The translations under genes and the position numbers were made by a program. The notes below the pieces were generated by a model that was not told the DNA's origin, did not search any database, and worked only from the letters and a program-made list of their open reading frames with translations. Below are positions 9,101 through 11,020 of a stretch of 11,367 nt of DNA, in pieces. This stretch comes from Baffinella frigidus (taxonomy: Eukaryota; Cryptophyceae; Cryptomonadales; Baffinellaceae). The stretch spans positions 41,764 to 53,130 of the forward strand of contig MU647405.1 in NCBI GenBank assembly GCA_026770585.1, read 5' to 3'. Numbering within the stretch: position 1 is the first letter of the stretch; every line of letters starts with the position of its first letter.

Positions 9101-11020
9101 TATTGTCGAGCAAATCACGTTGGAGAACAGCACACGGACACCCGCGGAGAAAGCGACGCTCGAACGCTTGTTGGAGTTCTGCGTGCACTTCCGCGCGCCC
9201 GACCAGGCCTTCGCGACCGGGAAGGTCCGCCTTCCTATGGAAACCGATTTCAAGCTTGCTCGCCGACTATTTTCAAGTTGACGTGCTGGGTTCGCGCTAC
9301 AAATCCGTCAACTTTTTTTTTTTGGGGGGGGGCGGGGCATACCAATGTGCTTCCCCCGCGCTCTTCGGAAAGCAGATTGGTGAGGCAGAATAGACTGAGA
9401 GAGAACTACGCATTCGGAAGAGGCCCTCCAACACCCGTTCGTTTTTCTGTAAATCCTGACCCCTGTACCACACAGCGGGCTACGAAGGAATTTTCGGCCC
9501 AAATCGGGCCACCTTTCCTTTACCTTATCCGTAGAAACCCCCTCCATGTCCCTGCGGGTTGCCTACCGTAGGATCCTAGGTCTTATTGTCGCTTCTGGGT
9601 AACTCTAAATCCCTGTGTGGACAGGCGCTGTCCTGCGACGATCGAACTAAACCCCGAACCCAAGCCCCTAAATCCTAAACCCCAAACCCCAAACCCCAAA
9701 CCCCAAACCCCAAACCCCAAATTCCAAACCCCTACCCTTCAACAAGCGCCTTGCTACTGGAACCTCGGGGACGACATCCACACCGAATTTGACCCTTTCA
9801 TCCAAATTGCACCTGGAATTAGATCTTTTCCTCCTATTTGCACCTGGAATTGATCTTTTCCTCCAAATGAGGCCTCGAATTGGATCCTTTCATTCAAATA
9901 GCACCTGGAATTGGATCTTTTCCTCCAAATTGCGCCCTGAATTGGATCCTTTCCCACAAACCCTAAACCCCTAAAACAGGCGCCATACCAAACCCTAAAA
10001 CCCAAACCCTAAAAACAGGCGCCGTGTTACTGGAACCTGGGCGACGACATCCACACAGCCGAAAAATTTGACCCTTTCATCCCAATTGCACCTGGAATTG
10101 GATCCTTTCTTCCAAATTGCACCTCGAATTGGGTCTTTTCATCCAAATTGGACCTGGAATTGGATCTTTTCCTCCAAATTGCGCCTGGAATTGGGTCTTT
10201 TCCCATAAACCCTGACCCTCAACAGGCGCCGTGCTACTGGAACCTGGGCGACGACATCCACACCGCCGCGAAGCAGGCGGCGGTGGCGAGCGCGAACTCG
10301 AACCTCAACGACATGGTCCTCGCGAAGCTCATCAAACTCCAGGTCCTGGCCCTGCCCTAATTAAAACCGTAAAATACATTTAGAGTTGTAAAACACGTTG
10401 AGAGCTGGAAACTGCGTACAAACGTGCGGCTAAAATACATGTATGGCGAGCGCGCATTGTAGCGCGAACTCGAACCTGAATGACATGGTCCTCGCGAAGC
10501 TCATCAAGCTCCAGGTCCTTTGCCTAAACCCGAAACCCGAAACCCGAAACCCGAAACCCCACACCCCACACCCCACACCCCAACCCGAAACCCGAAACCC
10601 TAAACCCTTCTCCAAACCACTCGTTTTACAATCAAAACACACCGTAAACCCTAAACCATAACCCCCCCCCTGCAGTACGTGCGATTGGTGATGTCGCGGG
10701 CCTCCACAGTCTCCTACGCGTGCCTCCTCATCCTCATCCGCATCCGCATCCTTATAATCATCATTCTCATCCTTGTAATCGACCACCAGGCGCTTCACAA
10801 CAACCCCTCACCGGTAAATCACTCGTCTCACAACGATTCAGTCGCTTTACAAAACAATTCAGTCGCTTTAAAAATAAATGAGCTTTACAAATAAATGAAA
10901 TAACACCAACTCCTAAAAACTAAACCCTCCCTGCAGTACGTGCGATTCGTGATGTCGCGAGCCTCCACAGCCTCCTACGCGTGCCTTCTCGTCGCCCTCC
11001 TCCGCCGCCCCGCCAACACT
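90..11020 (+). CDS. Single multi-exon gene, internal fragment, unrecognised family (exons A-P)
   Basis: Sixteen exons join into one open frame: 90-194, 740-832, 1726-1860, 2323-2391, 2952-3005, 3589-3667, 4981-5063, 5613-5672, 6125-6205, 6895-6954, 7399-7448, 7918-7987, 8524-8622, 9099-9224, 10226-10342, 10937-11020. The total is 1365 nt, 455 codons, no stop. All acceptors are CAG and all donors GT. Junctions are phase 0 except F/G (phase 1) and K/L (phase 2), and both of those match across the intron. No start or final stop codon is visible, so the gene continues on both sides. The product has many charged, helix-like stretches (LPIAEEELQELSRRAEAIAQ, LKATAWEEAREAKE, TPAEKATLERLLEFC) and an acidic patch (EEDEFEDSMD), with no signal peptide or clear membrane segment. 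An all-helical scaffold is conceivable, but no family was recognised. Coding sequence is about 12% of the locus. Seen: the frame and splice sites. Inferred: that these copies are the ones used. Confidence 0.72.
201..301. repeat. Dispersed repeat with internal hairpin, copy 1
   Basis: Lies in the intron after exon A. The first 51 nt match 9265-9315 at 43 of 51 positions by eye, and the 3' end (agcaagttggtg ... gaatagactg) also has a counterpart there. It holds inverted arms AAGTTGAC (211-218) and GTCAACTT (243-250) separated by 24 nt. Probably a small non-autonomous mobile element; no target-site duplication was established. Confidence 0.5.
310..381 (+). pseudogene. Exon A copy 2, 5'-truncated, donor kept
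   Basis: Repeats the last 24 codons of exon A (GVEHLPIAEEELQELTRRAE and on to AIAQ) with synonymous changes plus S to T, and ends at CAG with donor GTGCTA. The first 33 nt of exon A and its acceptor are missing; GGGATGGGG intron sequence stands in their place. It can supply a donor but not a complete exon. Confidence 0.7.
388..497. mobile_element. MITE-like element with 12-bp perfect terminal inverted repeats
   Basis: GCAGTTGACTAA at 388-399 is the exact reverse complement of TTAGTCAACTGC at 486-497. The match extends inward into C/G runs with a mismatch. The 110-bp element has an AT-rich centre and two GGTACAAA direct repeats, and no coding capacity. It fills nearly all the space between exon A copies 2 and 3. 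It resembles non-autonomous DNA transposons or introner-type elements. No flanking direct duplication is obvious. Confidence 0.5.
497..559 (+). pseudogene. Exon A copy 3, 5'-truncated, donor kept
   Basis: Encodes HHLPIAEELQELSRRAEAIA then Q, with one Glu codon of the EEE run deleted, and ends at CAG with donor GTGCTT. There is no acceptor: the copy starts directly at the end of the inverted repeat of the element at 388-497. Confidence 0.7.
560..739 (+). other. Intron segment between exon A copy 3 and exon B
   Basis: Degenerate CCCTGAA/CCCGAAT-type heptamers occupy roughly 576-659. Unique sequence follows with TTAAATGTGTTGAG near 691 and a tract ending cttttgcag, the acceptor of exon B. Confidence 0.5.
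740..832 (+). CDS. Exon B (complete copy)
   Basis: Follows acceptor cttttgcag and ends TCACAG before donor GTTTCG; 31 codons, phase 0/0. The peptide starts EGLPHGGEYVVAYTGEHLYS and ends ARATASQ. It joins in frame to exon A upstream and exon C (1726) downstream. A partial copy at 1119-1172 carries the same donor and following intron sequence. The EYVVAYTGEHL stretch faintly recalls the start of SET domains, but no other SET motif follows, so no assignment is made. Confidence 0.65.
868..945. repeat. 36-bp tandem duplication in the exon B intron
   Basis: GAAAAGTGGTCAACTTATCT... occurs at 874-909 and again at 910-945, nearly identical. The first copy with its flank (aaagttga ... tcaactt, 869-889) can fold into a short hairpin and carries the GTCAACTT-like motif of the elements at 201 and 388. 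Confidence 0.6.
1119..1172 (+). pseudogene. Exon B copy 2, 5'-truncated, donor kept
   Basis: Corresponds to the second half of exon B from the TGEHL codons onward and ends ACAG before GTTTCGAGCC, the same donor context as 833. Four bases are lost near the end, shifting the frame. The intron after it (1173-1217) also repeats 975-1016 (ttcgagcctctta ... tatgagtcccc), so the duplicated block ran from mid-exon into the intron. Confidence 0.6.
1231..1320. repeat. Telomere-like heptamers before exon C copy 1
   Basis: Degenerate CCCGAAA, CCCAAAA, CCCCAAA and CCCTAAA units, C-rich on the coding strand, ending at the acceptor tcccatccag. Confidence 0.7.
1331..1428 (+). pseudogene. Exon C copy 1, acceptor kept, 3' end lost
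   Basis: After acceptor ccatccag, encodes GDGEALVVDRAEWRGWASLL and on to VGVLLL, then runs into AT-rich repeat with no donor. It matches the first 32 or so codons of the complete exon at 1726. Confidence 0.7.
1447..1510. repeat. ATA/ATG trinucleotide tract
   Basis: Runs of ATA and ATG triplets after exon C copy 1; a similar tract follows copy 2 at 1664-1712. Low-complexity peptides read from either strand here are not genes. Confidence 0.75.
1530..1625 (+). pseudogene. Exon C copy 2, acceptor kept, 3' end lost
   Basis: Starts after acceptor tgtgcgcag and repeats 32 codons of exon C (GDGEALVVDRAEWRG ... GVLLL), then breaks into TTGATTATTTTG without a donor. It breaks off within a few bases of the point where copy 1 does, so the two may share one duplication event. 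Confidence 0.7.
1664..1712. repeat. ATG/ATA trinucleotide tract
   Basis: About nine ATG units followed by ATA units, immediately upstream of the acceptor region of the complete exon C. Confidence 0.8.
1726..1860 (+). CDS. Exon C (complete copy)
   Basis: Follows acceptor tttggcacag and ends TTCCAG before donor GTCCCT; 45 codons, phase 0/0, the longest exon here. The peptide starts GDGDALVVDRAEWRGWASLL, passes QSGDRDVG and ends LRRKYMPDAGLQFQ. It is the third of four copies and the only one with both splice sites. Copies 1 and 2 upstream lack the last 13 or so codons; copy 4 downstream lacks the first part. Base differences between copies are mostly synonymous, so they diverged from a sequence that was coding. 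Confidence 0.68.
2001..2104 (+). pseudogene. Exon C copy 4, 5' degraded, donor kept
   Basis: Keeps a remnant of ASLLQSG (gcatccctcatccagagcggg) and the 3' part encoding LLLRRKYMPDAGLQF, ending TTCCGG before GTTTTC. The middle, coding for DRDVG, is replaced by GAGGGTTGAGGGTT (about 2034-2047), telomere-like sequence in the opposite orientation. No acceptor. Confidence 0.65.
2106..2322. repeat. Telomere-like array in the C-D intron
   Basis: Eight or so perfect CCCTAAA units (2114-2172) give way to CCCTGAA, CCCTCAA and then a block of CCTGAAA units (2265-2300). It ends in unique sequence leading to acceptor tactgggcag of exon D. C-rich strand equals the coding strand. Confidence 0.85.
2323..2391 (+). 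CDS. Exon D (complete copy)
   Basis: Starts after acceptor gggcag and ends at GTGTGCCAT before donor GTCAGC; 23 codons, phase 0/0. Peptide DLVLRWRRERPRGEEGG then RSPVCH. It is basic and then Gly/Glu-rich, a likely loop or linker. In-frame fit with exons C and E supports it, and a 3'-end copy with its donor at 2527-2547 supports the 3' boundary. A G-rich run in the middle makes sequencing errors possible. Confidence 0.5.
2392..2526. repeat. Telomere-like array
   Basis: CCCTAAA, CCCGAAA, CCATGAA and CCCTGAA variants between exon D and its partial copy. Confidence 0.8.
2527..2547 (+). pseudogene. Exon D copy 2, 3' end only, donor kept
   Basis: GGGAGGCGTCATGTGTGCCA plus T matches the last 21 nt of exon D with two changes and is followed by donor GTGAGG. 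A further fragment, GGGAGGAGTCC at 2679-2689, repeats the start of the same segment. Confidence 0.55.
2555..2680. repeat. Telomere-like array, CCCGAAA/CCAGAAA variants
   Basis: Alternating CCCGAAA and CCAGAAA heptamers after a short CCCTGAA run; C-rich on the + strand. Antisense Gly/Phe-rich reading frames here are repeat translations. Confidence 0.85.
2688..2718 (-). pseudogene. Possible inverted fragment of exon E start
   Basis: Read on the minus strand, this resembles the 5' end of exon E, roughly three quarters identical. It shares with the forward fragment at 2838-2859 the junction CTGGCGGAAACCC, so it may be an inverted copy of that fragment. Short and uncertain. Confidence 0.35.
2736..2951. 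repeat. Telomere-like arrays before exon E
   Basis: CCCTAAA/CCCTGAA units at about 2736-2824 and 2866-2940, interrupted by the exon E fragment, ending at the acceptor acggaaagcag. Confidence 0.8.
2838..2859 (+). pseudogene. Exon E copy 1, acceptor and first 22 nt only
   Basis: After acceptor acatcag, repeats the codons AGEAGLA and then breaks into AAACCCC repeat. One synonymous base change from the complete exon E. Confidence 0.65.
2952..3005 (+). CDS. Exon E (complete copy)
   Basis: Acceptor acggaaagcag, then AGEAGLAVLRAVAGTLAP (18 codons, phase 0/0), donor GTACTG at 3006. The donor is chosen because it keeps phase 0 into exon F. The frame could also run a few codons further (VLPRLE) before the GA-rich tract, where no better donor is visible. 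A hydrophobic helix-like segment. Confidence 0.55.
3019..3165. repeat. Purine-rich GA/GT low-complexity tract
   Basis: GAGAGA-type sequence with a GTGTGTGT run (about 3127-3143) separating the complete exon E from copy 3. Similar tracts continue at 3225-3365 and 3431-3480. Confidence 0.85.
3169..3211 (+). pseudogene. Exon E copy 3, 5'-truncated, donor kept
   Basis: From GGGCTGGCGGTGCTGC to CTCGCTCCG it matches exon E without change, and is followed by the same GTACTGCCC donor context. The first ten or so bases and the acceptor are replaced by a G run. Confidence 0.7.
3212..3480. repeat. GA/GT tract with a decoy exon F acceptor
   Basis: GAGAGA and GTGTGT tracts continue. At 3411-3428 tcctgtgcag is followed by GTGGCCAC, the first bases of exon F, which then breaks into CACTGGAGGGAG. 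That is an acceptor-keeping, 3'-lost miniature of exon F. Confidence 0.6.
3381..3588. repeat. TTGACCGGTA short interspersed motif cluster and exon F acceptor
   Basis: TTGACC occurs at 3381, 3487, 3527, 3541, 3555, 3568 and 3577, mostly continued as GGTA or AGTA, ending at acceptor ccgcgcag. TTGAC fits the general branch-site pattern yUnAy, and the last copy lies about ten bases from the AG, so the repeat may act as, or derive from, a branch site. Confidence 0.5.
3589..3667 (+). CDS. Exon F (complete copy)
   Basis: Follows acceptor ccgcgcag; 79 nt ending GATGAGG before donor GTAACT, phase 0 in and 1 out. The peptide begins VATSKHPLGWDRIDVVGHLE and ends KLAADE, plus the first base of a Gly codon completed by exon G. 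It is the first of about six copies and the only one with an acceptor. The following intron is amplified with it in units of 236 bp. Confidence 0.68.
3786..3854 (+). pseudogene. Exon F copy 2, 5'-truncated, donor kept
   Basis: Encodes HPLGWDRIDVVGHLDKLAAD then E; the acceptor cgcgcag has become cgcgcgg. Donor GTACAC. Confidence 0.75.
4022..4090 (+). pseudogene. Exon F copy 3, 5'-truncated, donor kept
   Basis: Appears identical to copy 2, displaced by 236 bp, so it is the most recent duplication of the set. Confidence 0.75.
4246..4291 (+). pseudogene. Exon F copy 4, short 3' piece, donor kept
   Basis: Encodes RIHLVGHLEKLAADE; starts in ATAACCGGATCC with no acceptor; donor GTACCT. Confidence 0.65.
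4292..4417. other. Unique intron sequence between exon F copies 4 and 5
   Basis: Contains a run of nine G after CCCCCGGATATCC, forming a small inverted C/G structure near 4344-4369. No coding signal seen. Confidence 0.4.
4418..4483 (+). pseudogene. Exon F copy 5, 5'-truncated, donor kept
   Basis: GAAAGCACCCGATTGGGGGA then the conserved GGATCCACGTGGTCGGCCAC, ending GACGAGG before GTACAC. Small indels near the start. Confidence 0.65.
4638..4684 (+). pseudogene. Exon F copy 6, short 3' piece, donor kept
   Basis: RIDVVGHLEKLAADE read from CGGATCGACG, ending GACGAAG before GTACAC; starts at the same ATAACCGG junction as copy 4. Confidence 0.65.
4691..4980. repeat. Telomere-like array with a CCCTGGA block
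   Basis: CCCTAAA/CCCGAAA units lead into about eleven CCCTGGA heptamers (4796-4874), then CCCTAAA variants to the acceptor ccgaaaacag of exon G. Confidence 0.85.
4981..5063 (+). CDS. Exon G (complete copy)
   Basis: 83 nt after acceptor cgaaaacag, ending GCGGTTCAG before donor GTATAA; phase 1 in, 0 out. The split Gly codon is completed by its first two bases. Peptide GYMHFFSKQLDPPSNRPTMC, then DLADAAVQ. It is the only one of three copies with an acceptor. The two downstream copies repeat the donor and the intron start GTATAACCCCTTAAGGAATT or a close variant. Confidence 0.68.
5064..5280. repeat. Repeated intron start of exon G with reverse-oriented telomere-like motifs
   Basis: GTATAACCCCTTAAGGAATT is followed by GGGTTTATTTGAAAGGGGTT-type sequence, repeated after copy 2 with TTTGACAGGG variants. 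Short TTTAGGG/TTAGGG motifs are on the + strand here, opposite to most introns. Confidence 0.6.
5121..5173 (+). pseudogene. Exon G copy 2, 5'-truncated, donor kept
   Basis: AAGTAGCTGGAACCGCCCGA and on, with the ATCCCCCCTC segment deleted and a TAG in place of the Gln codon. Ends GGTCCGT before GTATAACCCC. Confidence 0.65.
5263..5328 (+). pseudogene. Exon G copy 3, 5'-truncated, donor kept
   Basis: From GTAGCAGCGTGAGCCCCCCT through TCGAACCGCCCG to GCCGTGCAG, followed by GTATAAC. One inserted A before ATGTGCG shifts the frame. Confidence 0.65.
5329..5612. repeat. Telomere-like array before exon H
   Basis: CCCGAAA units (5341-5440), a non-repeat stretch gcgcggggtttggcgtgtgc, then CCCTAAA and CACTAAA units, ending AACCCTAACCAG, which forms the exon H acceptor directly from repeat sequence. 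Confidence 0.8.
5613..5672 (+). CDS. Exon H (complete copy)
   Basis: Acceptor cctaaccag, 20 codons HLAAVKLKATAWEEAREAKE, donor GTACCC; phase 0/0. An alternating charged, Ala-rich helix. A 45-nt copy of its 3' part with a similar donor lies at 5766-5810. Confidence 0.65.
5766..5810 (+). pseudogene. Exon H copy 2, 5'-truncated, donor kept
   Basis: AAGCTGAAACCGACGGCGTG and on to GCAAAAGAG, one base different from exon H (GCG to CCG), donor GTACTA; entered directly from CCCTAAGC repeat with no acceptor. Confidence 0.75.
5811..6124. repeat. Telomere-like array before exon I
   Basis: CCCTAAA, then CCCGAAA, then a homogenised CCCCAAA block (5994-6028), ending ccctaatcag, the exon I acceptor. Confidence 0.85.
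6125..6205 (+). CDS. Exon I (complete copy)
   Basis: Acceptor ctaatcag, 27 codons, donor GTACCT, phase 0/0. Peptide VKAAGTEEDEFEDSMDVAAA, then DKLERFM: an acidic patch followed by a helix. Two partial copies of its 3' end follow, ttcatg with donor GTACGG at 6271-6276 and a longer one at 6353-6412. Confidence 0.66.
6206..6350. repeat. Short telomere-like arrays of both orientations with a GC hairpin
   Basis: CCCTAAT/CCCCAAA units to about 6260, a fragment of exon I end (TTCATG then GTACGG, 6271), GCCGCCCGGGGGGCGGT able to fold back, then TTTAGGGG/TTAGGG units on the + strand (6315-6350). Confidence 0.6.
6353..6412 (+). pseudogene. Exon I copy 2, 5'-truncated, donor kept
   Basis: Encodes EDEFEDLMDVAAADKLERFM, one residue changed (S to L), with donor GTACGA. 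It emerges from TTAGGGAG repeat, so an AG is present but not a CAG with a pyrimidine tract. Confidence 0.72.
6413..6661. repeat. Telomere-like arrays before exon J copy 1
   Basis: A reverse-oriented stretch (gggtctcggggtcaggg, 6430-6469) switches to C-rich CCCTGAA, then a CCCGAAA block (6600-6655) ending aaaccag. cacgggcagAACAACC near 6540 may be another minimal decoy acceptor. Confidence 0.75.
6662..6707 (+). pseudogene. Exon J copy 1, acceptor kept, 3' end lost
   Basis: NDREILTGAVGDAWK, then runs into ACACTAAACCC repeat, giving an immediate stop and no donor. Confidence 0.7.
6708..6894. repeat. Telomere-like array between exon J copies
   Basis: CCCTAAA, CCCCAAA and CCCGAAA units ending cccaaaacag. 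Confidence 0.85.
6895..6954 (+). CDS. Exon J (complete copy)
   Basis: Acceptor ccaaaacag, 20 codons NDREIATGAVGDAWKQADAM, donor GTTCAC; phase 0/0. Copy 1 upstream shares the first 15 codons with one residue change and lacks the donor. Confidence 0.66.
6955..7398. repeat. Telomere-like array before exon K, with two unexplained islands
   Basis: CCCTAAA units, a block of six CCATAAA units (6986-7030) and CCCTAAA runs to the acceptor ccctaccag. Non-repeat islands: CCCCCTTGTGATCTCAGCCC (7051) recurs as CCCCCTTGTGATCTCCGCCC (7218), and GAGGAGGTGCCGCAG at 7114-7128 is followed by GTAGAC. The last could be a 12-nt microexon (EVPQ, in phase 0) or another decoy. Confidence 0.7.
7399..7448 (+). CDS. 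Exon K (single copy)
   Basis: Acceptor ccctaccag, 50 nt, donor GTAAAC; phase 0 in, 2 out. Peptide VSDDGNNGLLAEKMTE plus TG of the Trp codon completed by exon L. Reading straight through would give a stop (TGG TAA) two codons later, so splicing is needed. It is the only exon for which I found no convincing partial copy. Confidence 0.62.
7449..7917. repeat. Telomere-like array rich in CACTAAA
   Basis: Long stretch of CACTAAA heptamers (7463-7670, with CCCTAAA and CACTAGA interspersed), then CCCCTAAA, an A-rich patch (7816-7845) and CCCTAAA to the acceptor cgacccag. Confidence 0.85.
7918..7987 (+). CDS. Exon L (complete copy)
   Basis: 70 nt after acceptor cgacccag, donor GTTCTT; phase 2 in, 0 out. 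The first G completes Trp, then FYTETLDEDQNGLSAETEAH and RME. Acidic. The last 29 nt and the start of the intron recur exactly 80 bp downstream. Confidence 0.66.
8039..8067 (+). pseudogene. Exon L copy 2, 3' end only, donor kept
   Basis: CCGCCGAAACCGAGGCCCAC and on to ATGGAG, identical to 7959-7987, with donor GTTCTA. A recent 80-bp tandem duplication. Confidence 0.8.
8068..8280. repeat. Telomere-like array before exon M copy 1
   Basis: CCATAAA and CCCTGAA blocks, CCCTAAT units, CCCGAAA, ending cgaatccag. Confidence 0.8.
8281..8379 (+). pseudogene. Exon M copy 1, acceptor kept, donor lost
   Basis: Full-length match to exon M: TTILLRREWGGRVGRLLAFC, then IDGGTPGRKLTLS. The donor CGC/GTAAAC has become TCC/CTATGC, so it has an acceptor but no usable donor at the expected place. 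Confidence 0.72.
8380..8523. repeat. Drifted heptamer array, CACCAAA and AAACAAC units
   Basis: Heptamers CACCAAA/ACCAAAC pass into about seven AAACAAC units (8423-8476), keeping the 7-bp period, then unique sequence to acceptor ccaatgcag. Confidence 0.8.
8524..8622 (+). CDS. Exon M (complete copy)
   Basis: Acceptor caatgcag, 33 codons, donor GTAAAC; phase 0/0. Peptide TTILLRREWGGRVGRLLAFC, then IDGGTLGRKLTLR. Compared with copy 1, most changes are at third positions (ACA/ACC, ATC/ATT, CGC/CGG, GAG/GAA), with P to L and S to R near the end. That implies the ancestral sequence was coding. Confidence 0.7.
8623..8945. repeat. Telomere-like array before exon N copy 1
   Basis: Loose CCCTAAA/CCCTGAA units with AAATGCAAACCC repeats (8694-8763), then a homogenised CCCCAAA block (8831-8902), and unique sequence to acceptor ctcgacag. 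Confidence 0.8.
8946..9034 (+). pseudogene. Exon N copy 1, acceptor kept, frame and 3' end lost
   Basis: GACATCGTGGAGCAAATCAC matches DIVEQIT; an extra base within CACTCTGG shifts the frame, and similarity decays after CTCGAACG. No donor; CCCGAAA repeat follows. Confidence 0.68.
9035..9098. repeat. CCCGAAA array before exon N
   Basis: Four or five CCCGAAA heptamers (9053-9088) ending ccccacag. Confidence 0.8.
9099..9224 (+). CDS. Exon N (complete copy)
   Basis: Acceptor aaccccacag, 42 codons, donor GTCCGC; phase 0/0. The peptide begins DIVEQITLENSTRTPAEKAT, continues LERLLEFCVHFRAP and ends QAFATGK. It is a strong amphipathic helix region and one of the best exons by codon bias (G/C third positions). 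Copy 1 upstream is a frameshifted remnant with an acceptor. Confidence 0.7.
9225..9640. other. Unique intron sequence with a dispersed repeat
   Basis: Holds the second copy of the hairpin repeat (9265-9397), a T10-G10 run (about 9312-9336), then about 240 nt with no repeat, exon signal or RNA gene that I can recognise. Small reading frames here have no support. Confidence 0.45.
9265..9397. repeat. Dispersed repeat with internal hairpin, copy 2
   Basis: Matches 201-301: gactatttt, arms AAGTTGAC (9275-9282) and GTCAACTT (9307-9314) around a 24-nt loop, and the same end (agcagattggtg ... gaatagactg). It is longer than copy 1 because of the T/G run and an insertion. Confidence 0.5.
9641..9745. 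repeat. CCCCAAA array before exon O copy 1
   Basis: About six CCCCAAA heptamers (9676-9720) and flanking variants, leading to cttcaacaa, a damaged form of the exon O acceptor. Confidence 0.8.
9746..9784 (+). pseudogene. Exon O copy 1, 5' part only
   Basis: GCGCCTTGCTACTGGAACCT and on to CATCCACACC (APCYWNLGDDIHT-like). The AG of the acceptor reads AA/G here. The copy passes into the minisatellite at GAATTTGACC. Confidence 0.68.
9785..9960. repeat. About 33-bp minisatellite, first block
   Basis: Imperfect units of CACCTGGAATTGGATCTTTT followed by CCTCCAAATTG, roughly five copies with GATCC/GATCT and CATTC/CCTCC variants. The block directly follows the truncated exon O copy 1. Confidence 0.75.
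9961..10018. repeat. Short telomere-like stretch with a minimal decoy acceptor
   Basis: CCCTAAA variants with ctaaaacag followed by GCGCCA (9980-9985), the first six bases of exon O, and a second aaaaacag that begins copy 3. Confidence 0.6.
10019..10061 (+). pseudogene. Exon O copy 3, acceptor kept, 3' end lost
   Basis: After acceptor aaaaacag, APCYWNLGDDIHTA is encoded, then GCCGAAAAATTTGACC enters the second minisatellite block. The breakpoint is close to that of copy 1. Confidence 0.72.
10062..10205. repeat. About 33-bp minisatellite, second block
   Basis: Four or so units of the same CACCTGGAATTGGATCYTTT repeat as 9785-9960, ending tttcccataaaccctgaccc. Exon O start plus minisatellite was duplicated as one block. 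Confidence 0.75.
10226..10342 (+). CDS. Exon O (complete copy)
   Basis: Acceptor cctcaacag, 39 codons, donor GTCCTG; phase 0/0. The peptide begins APCYWNLGDDIHTAAKQAAV, then ASANSNLND and ends MVLAKLIKLQ. Partial 5' copies lie upstream (9746, 9980, 10019) and a 3' copy with donor lies downstream (10443-10514). Ala-rich helices. It joins in frame to N and P. Confidence 0.7.
10343..10442. other. AT-rich intron segment
   Basis: Unique sequence with loosely repeated aaaatacattta/aaaacacgttgaga motifs; no coding signal. Confidence 0.4.
10443..10514 (+). pseudogene. Exon O copy 5, 5'-truncated, donor kept
   Basis: ATGGCGAGCGCG, a 12-nt insertion CATTGTAGCGCG that brings a TAG, then AACTCGAACCTGAATGACAT and on to CTCCAG with donor GTCCTT. 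No acceptor. Confidence 0.75.
10515..10675. repeat. Telomere-like array before exon P copy 1
   Basis: CCCGAAA block, CCCCACA units, CCCTAAA, a unique patch with cgttttacaatc, then C9 and acceptor ctgcag. Confidence 0.8.
10676..10815 (+). pseudogene. Exon P copy 1, acceptor kept, 3' part replaced
   Basis: YVRLVMSRASTVSYACLL matches exon P, then a CATCCT/CATCCG repeat replaces the end. The frame stays open to CCG with a possible donor GTAAAT at 10816, so unlike other upstream copies this one could be spliced as an alternative exon adding an Ile-rich segment. Confidence 0.55.
10816..10936. other. Intron segment with a 22-bp duplication
   Basis: GATTCAGTCGCTTTACAAAA (10835) recurs as AATTCAGTCGCTTTAAAAAT (10856). 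CCCTAAA remnants lead to the acceptor ccctgcag. Confidence 0.55.
10937..11020 (+). CDS. Exon P (complete copy)
   Basis: Acceptor tccctgcag, 28 codons, donor GTACCC; phase 0/0. The peptide begins YVRFVMSRASTASYACLLVA and ends LLRRPANT. The ASYACLLVALL stretch is hydrophobic but short and followed by RR, more like a buried helix than a membrane span. Copy 1 upstream and copy 3 downstream support the two boundaries. The next exon lies beyond the window. Confidence 0.66.

Noticed and set aside
2106-9720. The heptamer arrays as a true telomere or subtelomere end
   Set aside because: They are short, variant-rich and interrupted at every few hundred bases by in-frame exons on one strand, so they are intronic.
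10680-10800. Minus-strand peptide resembling tandem FLAG epitopes (DYKDENDDYKDADAD)
   Set aside because: It arises from GAT/AAG triplets of the CATCCT/CATCCG repeat in exon P copy 1. The match is inexact and no vector sequence is present.
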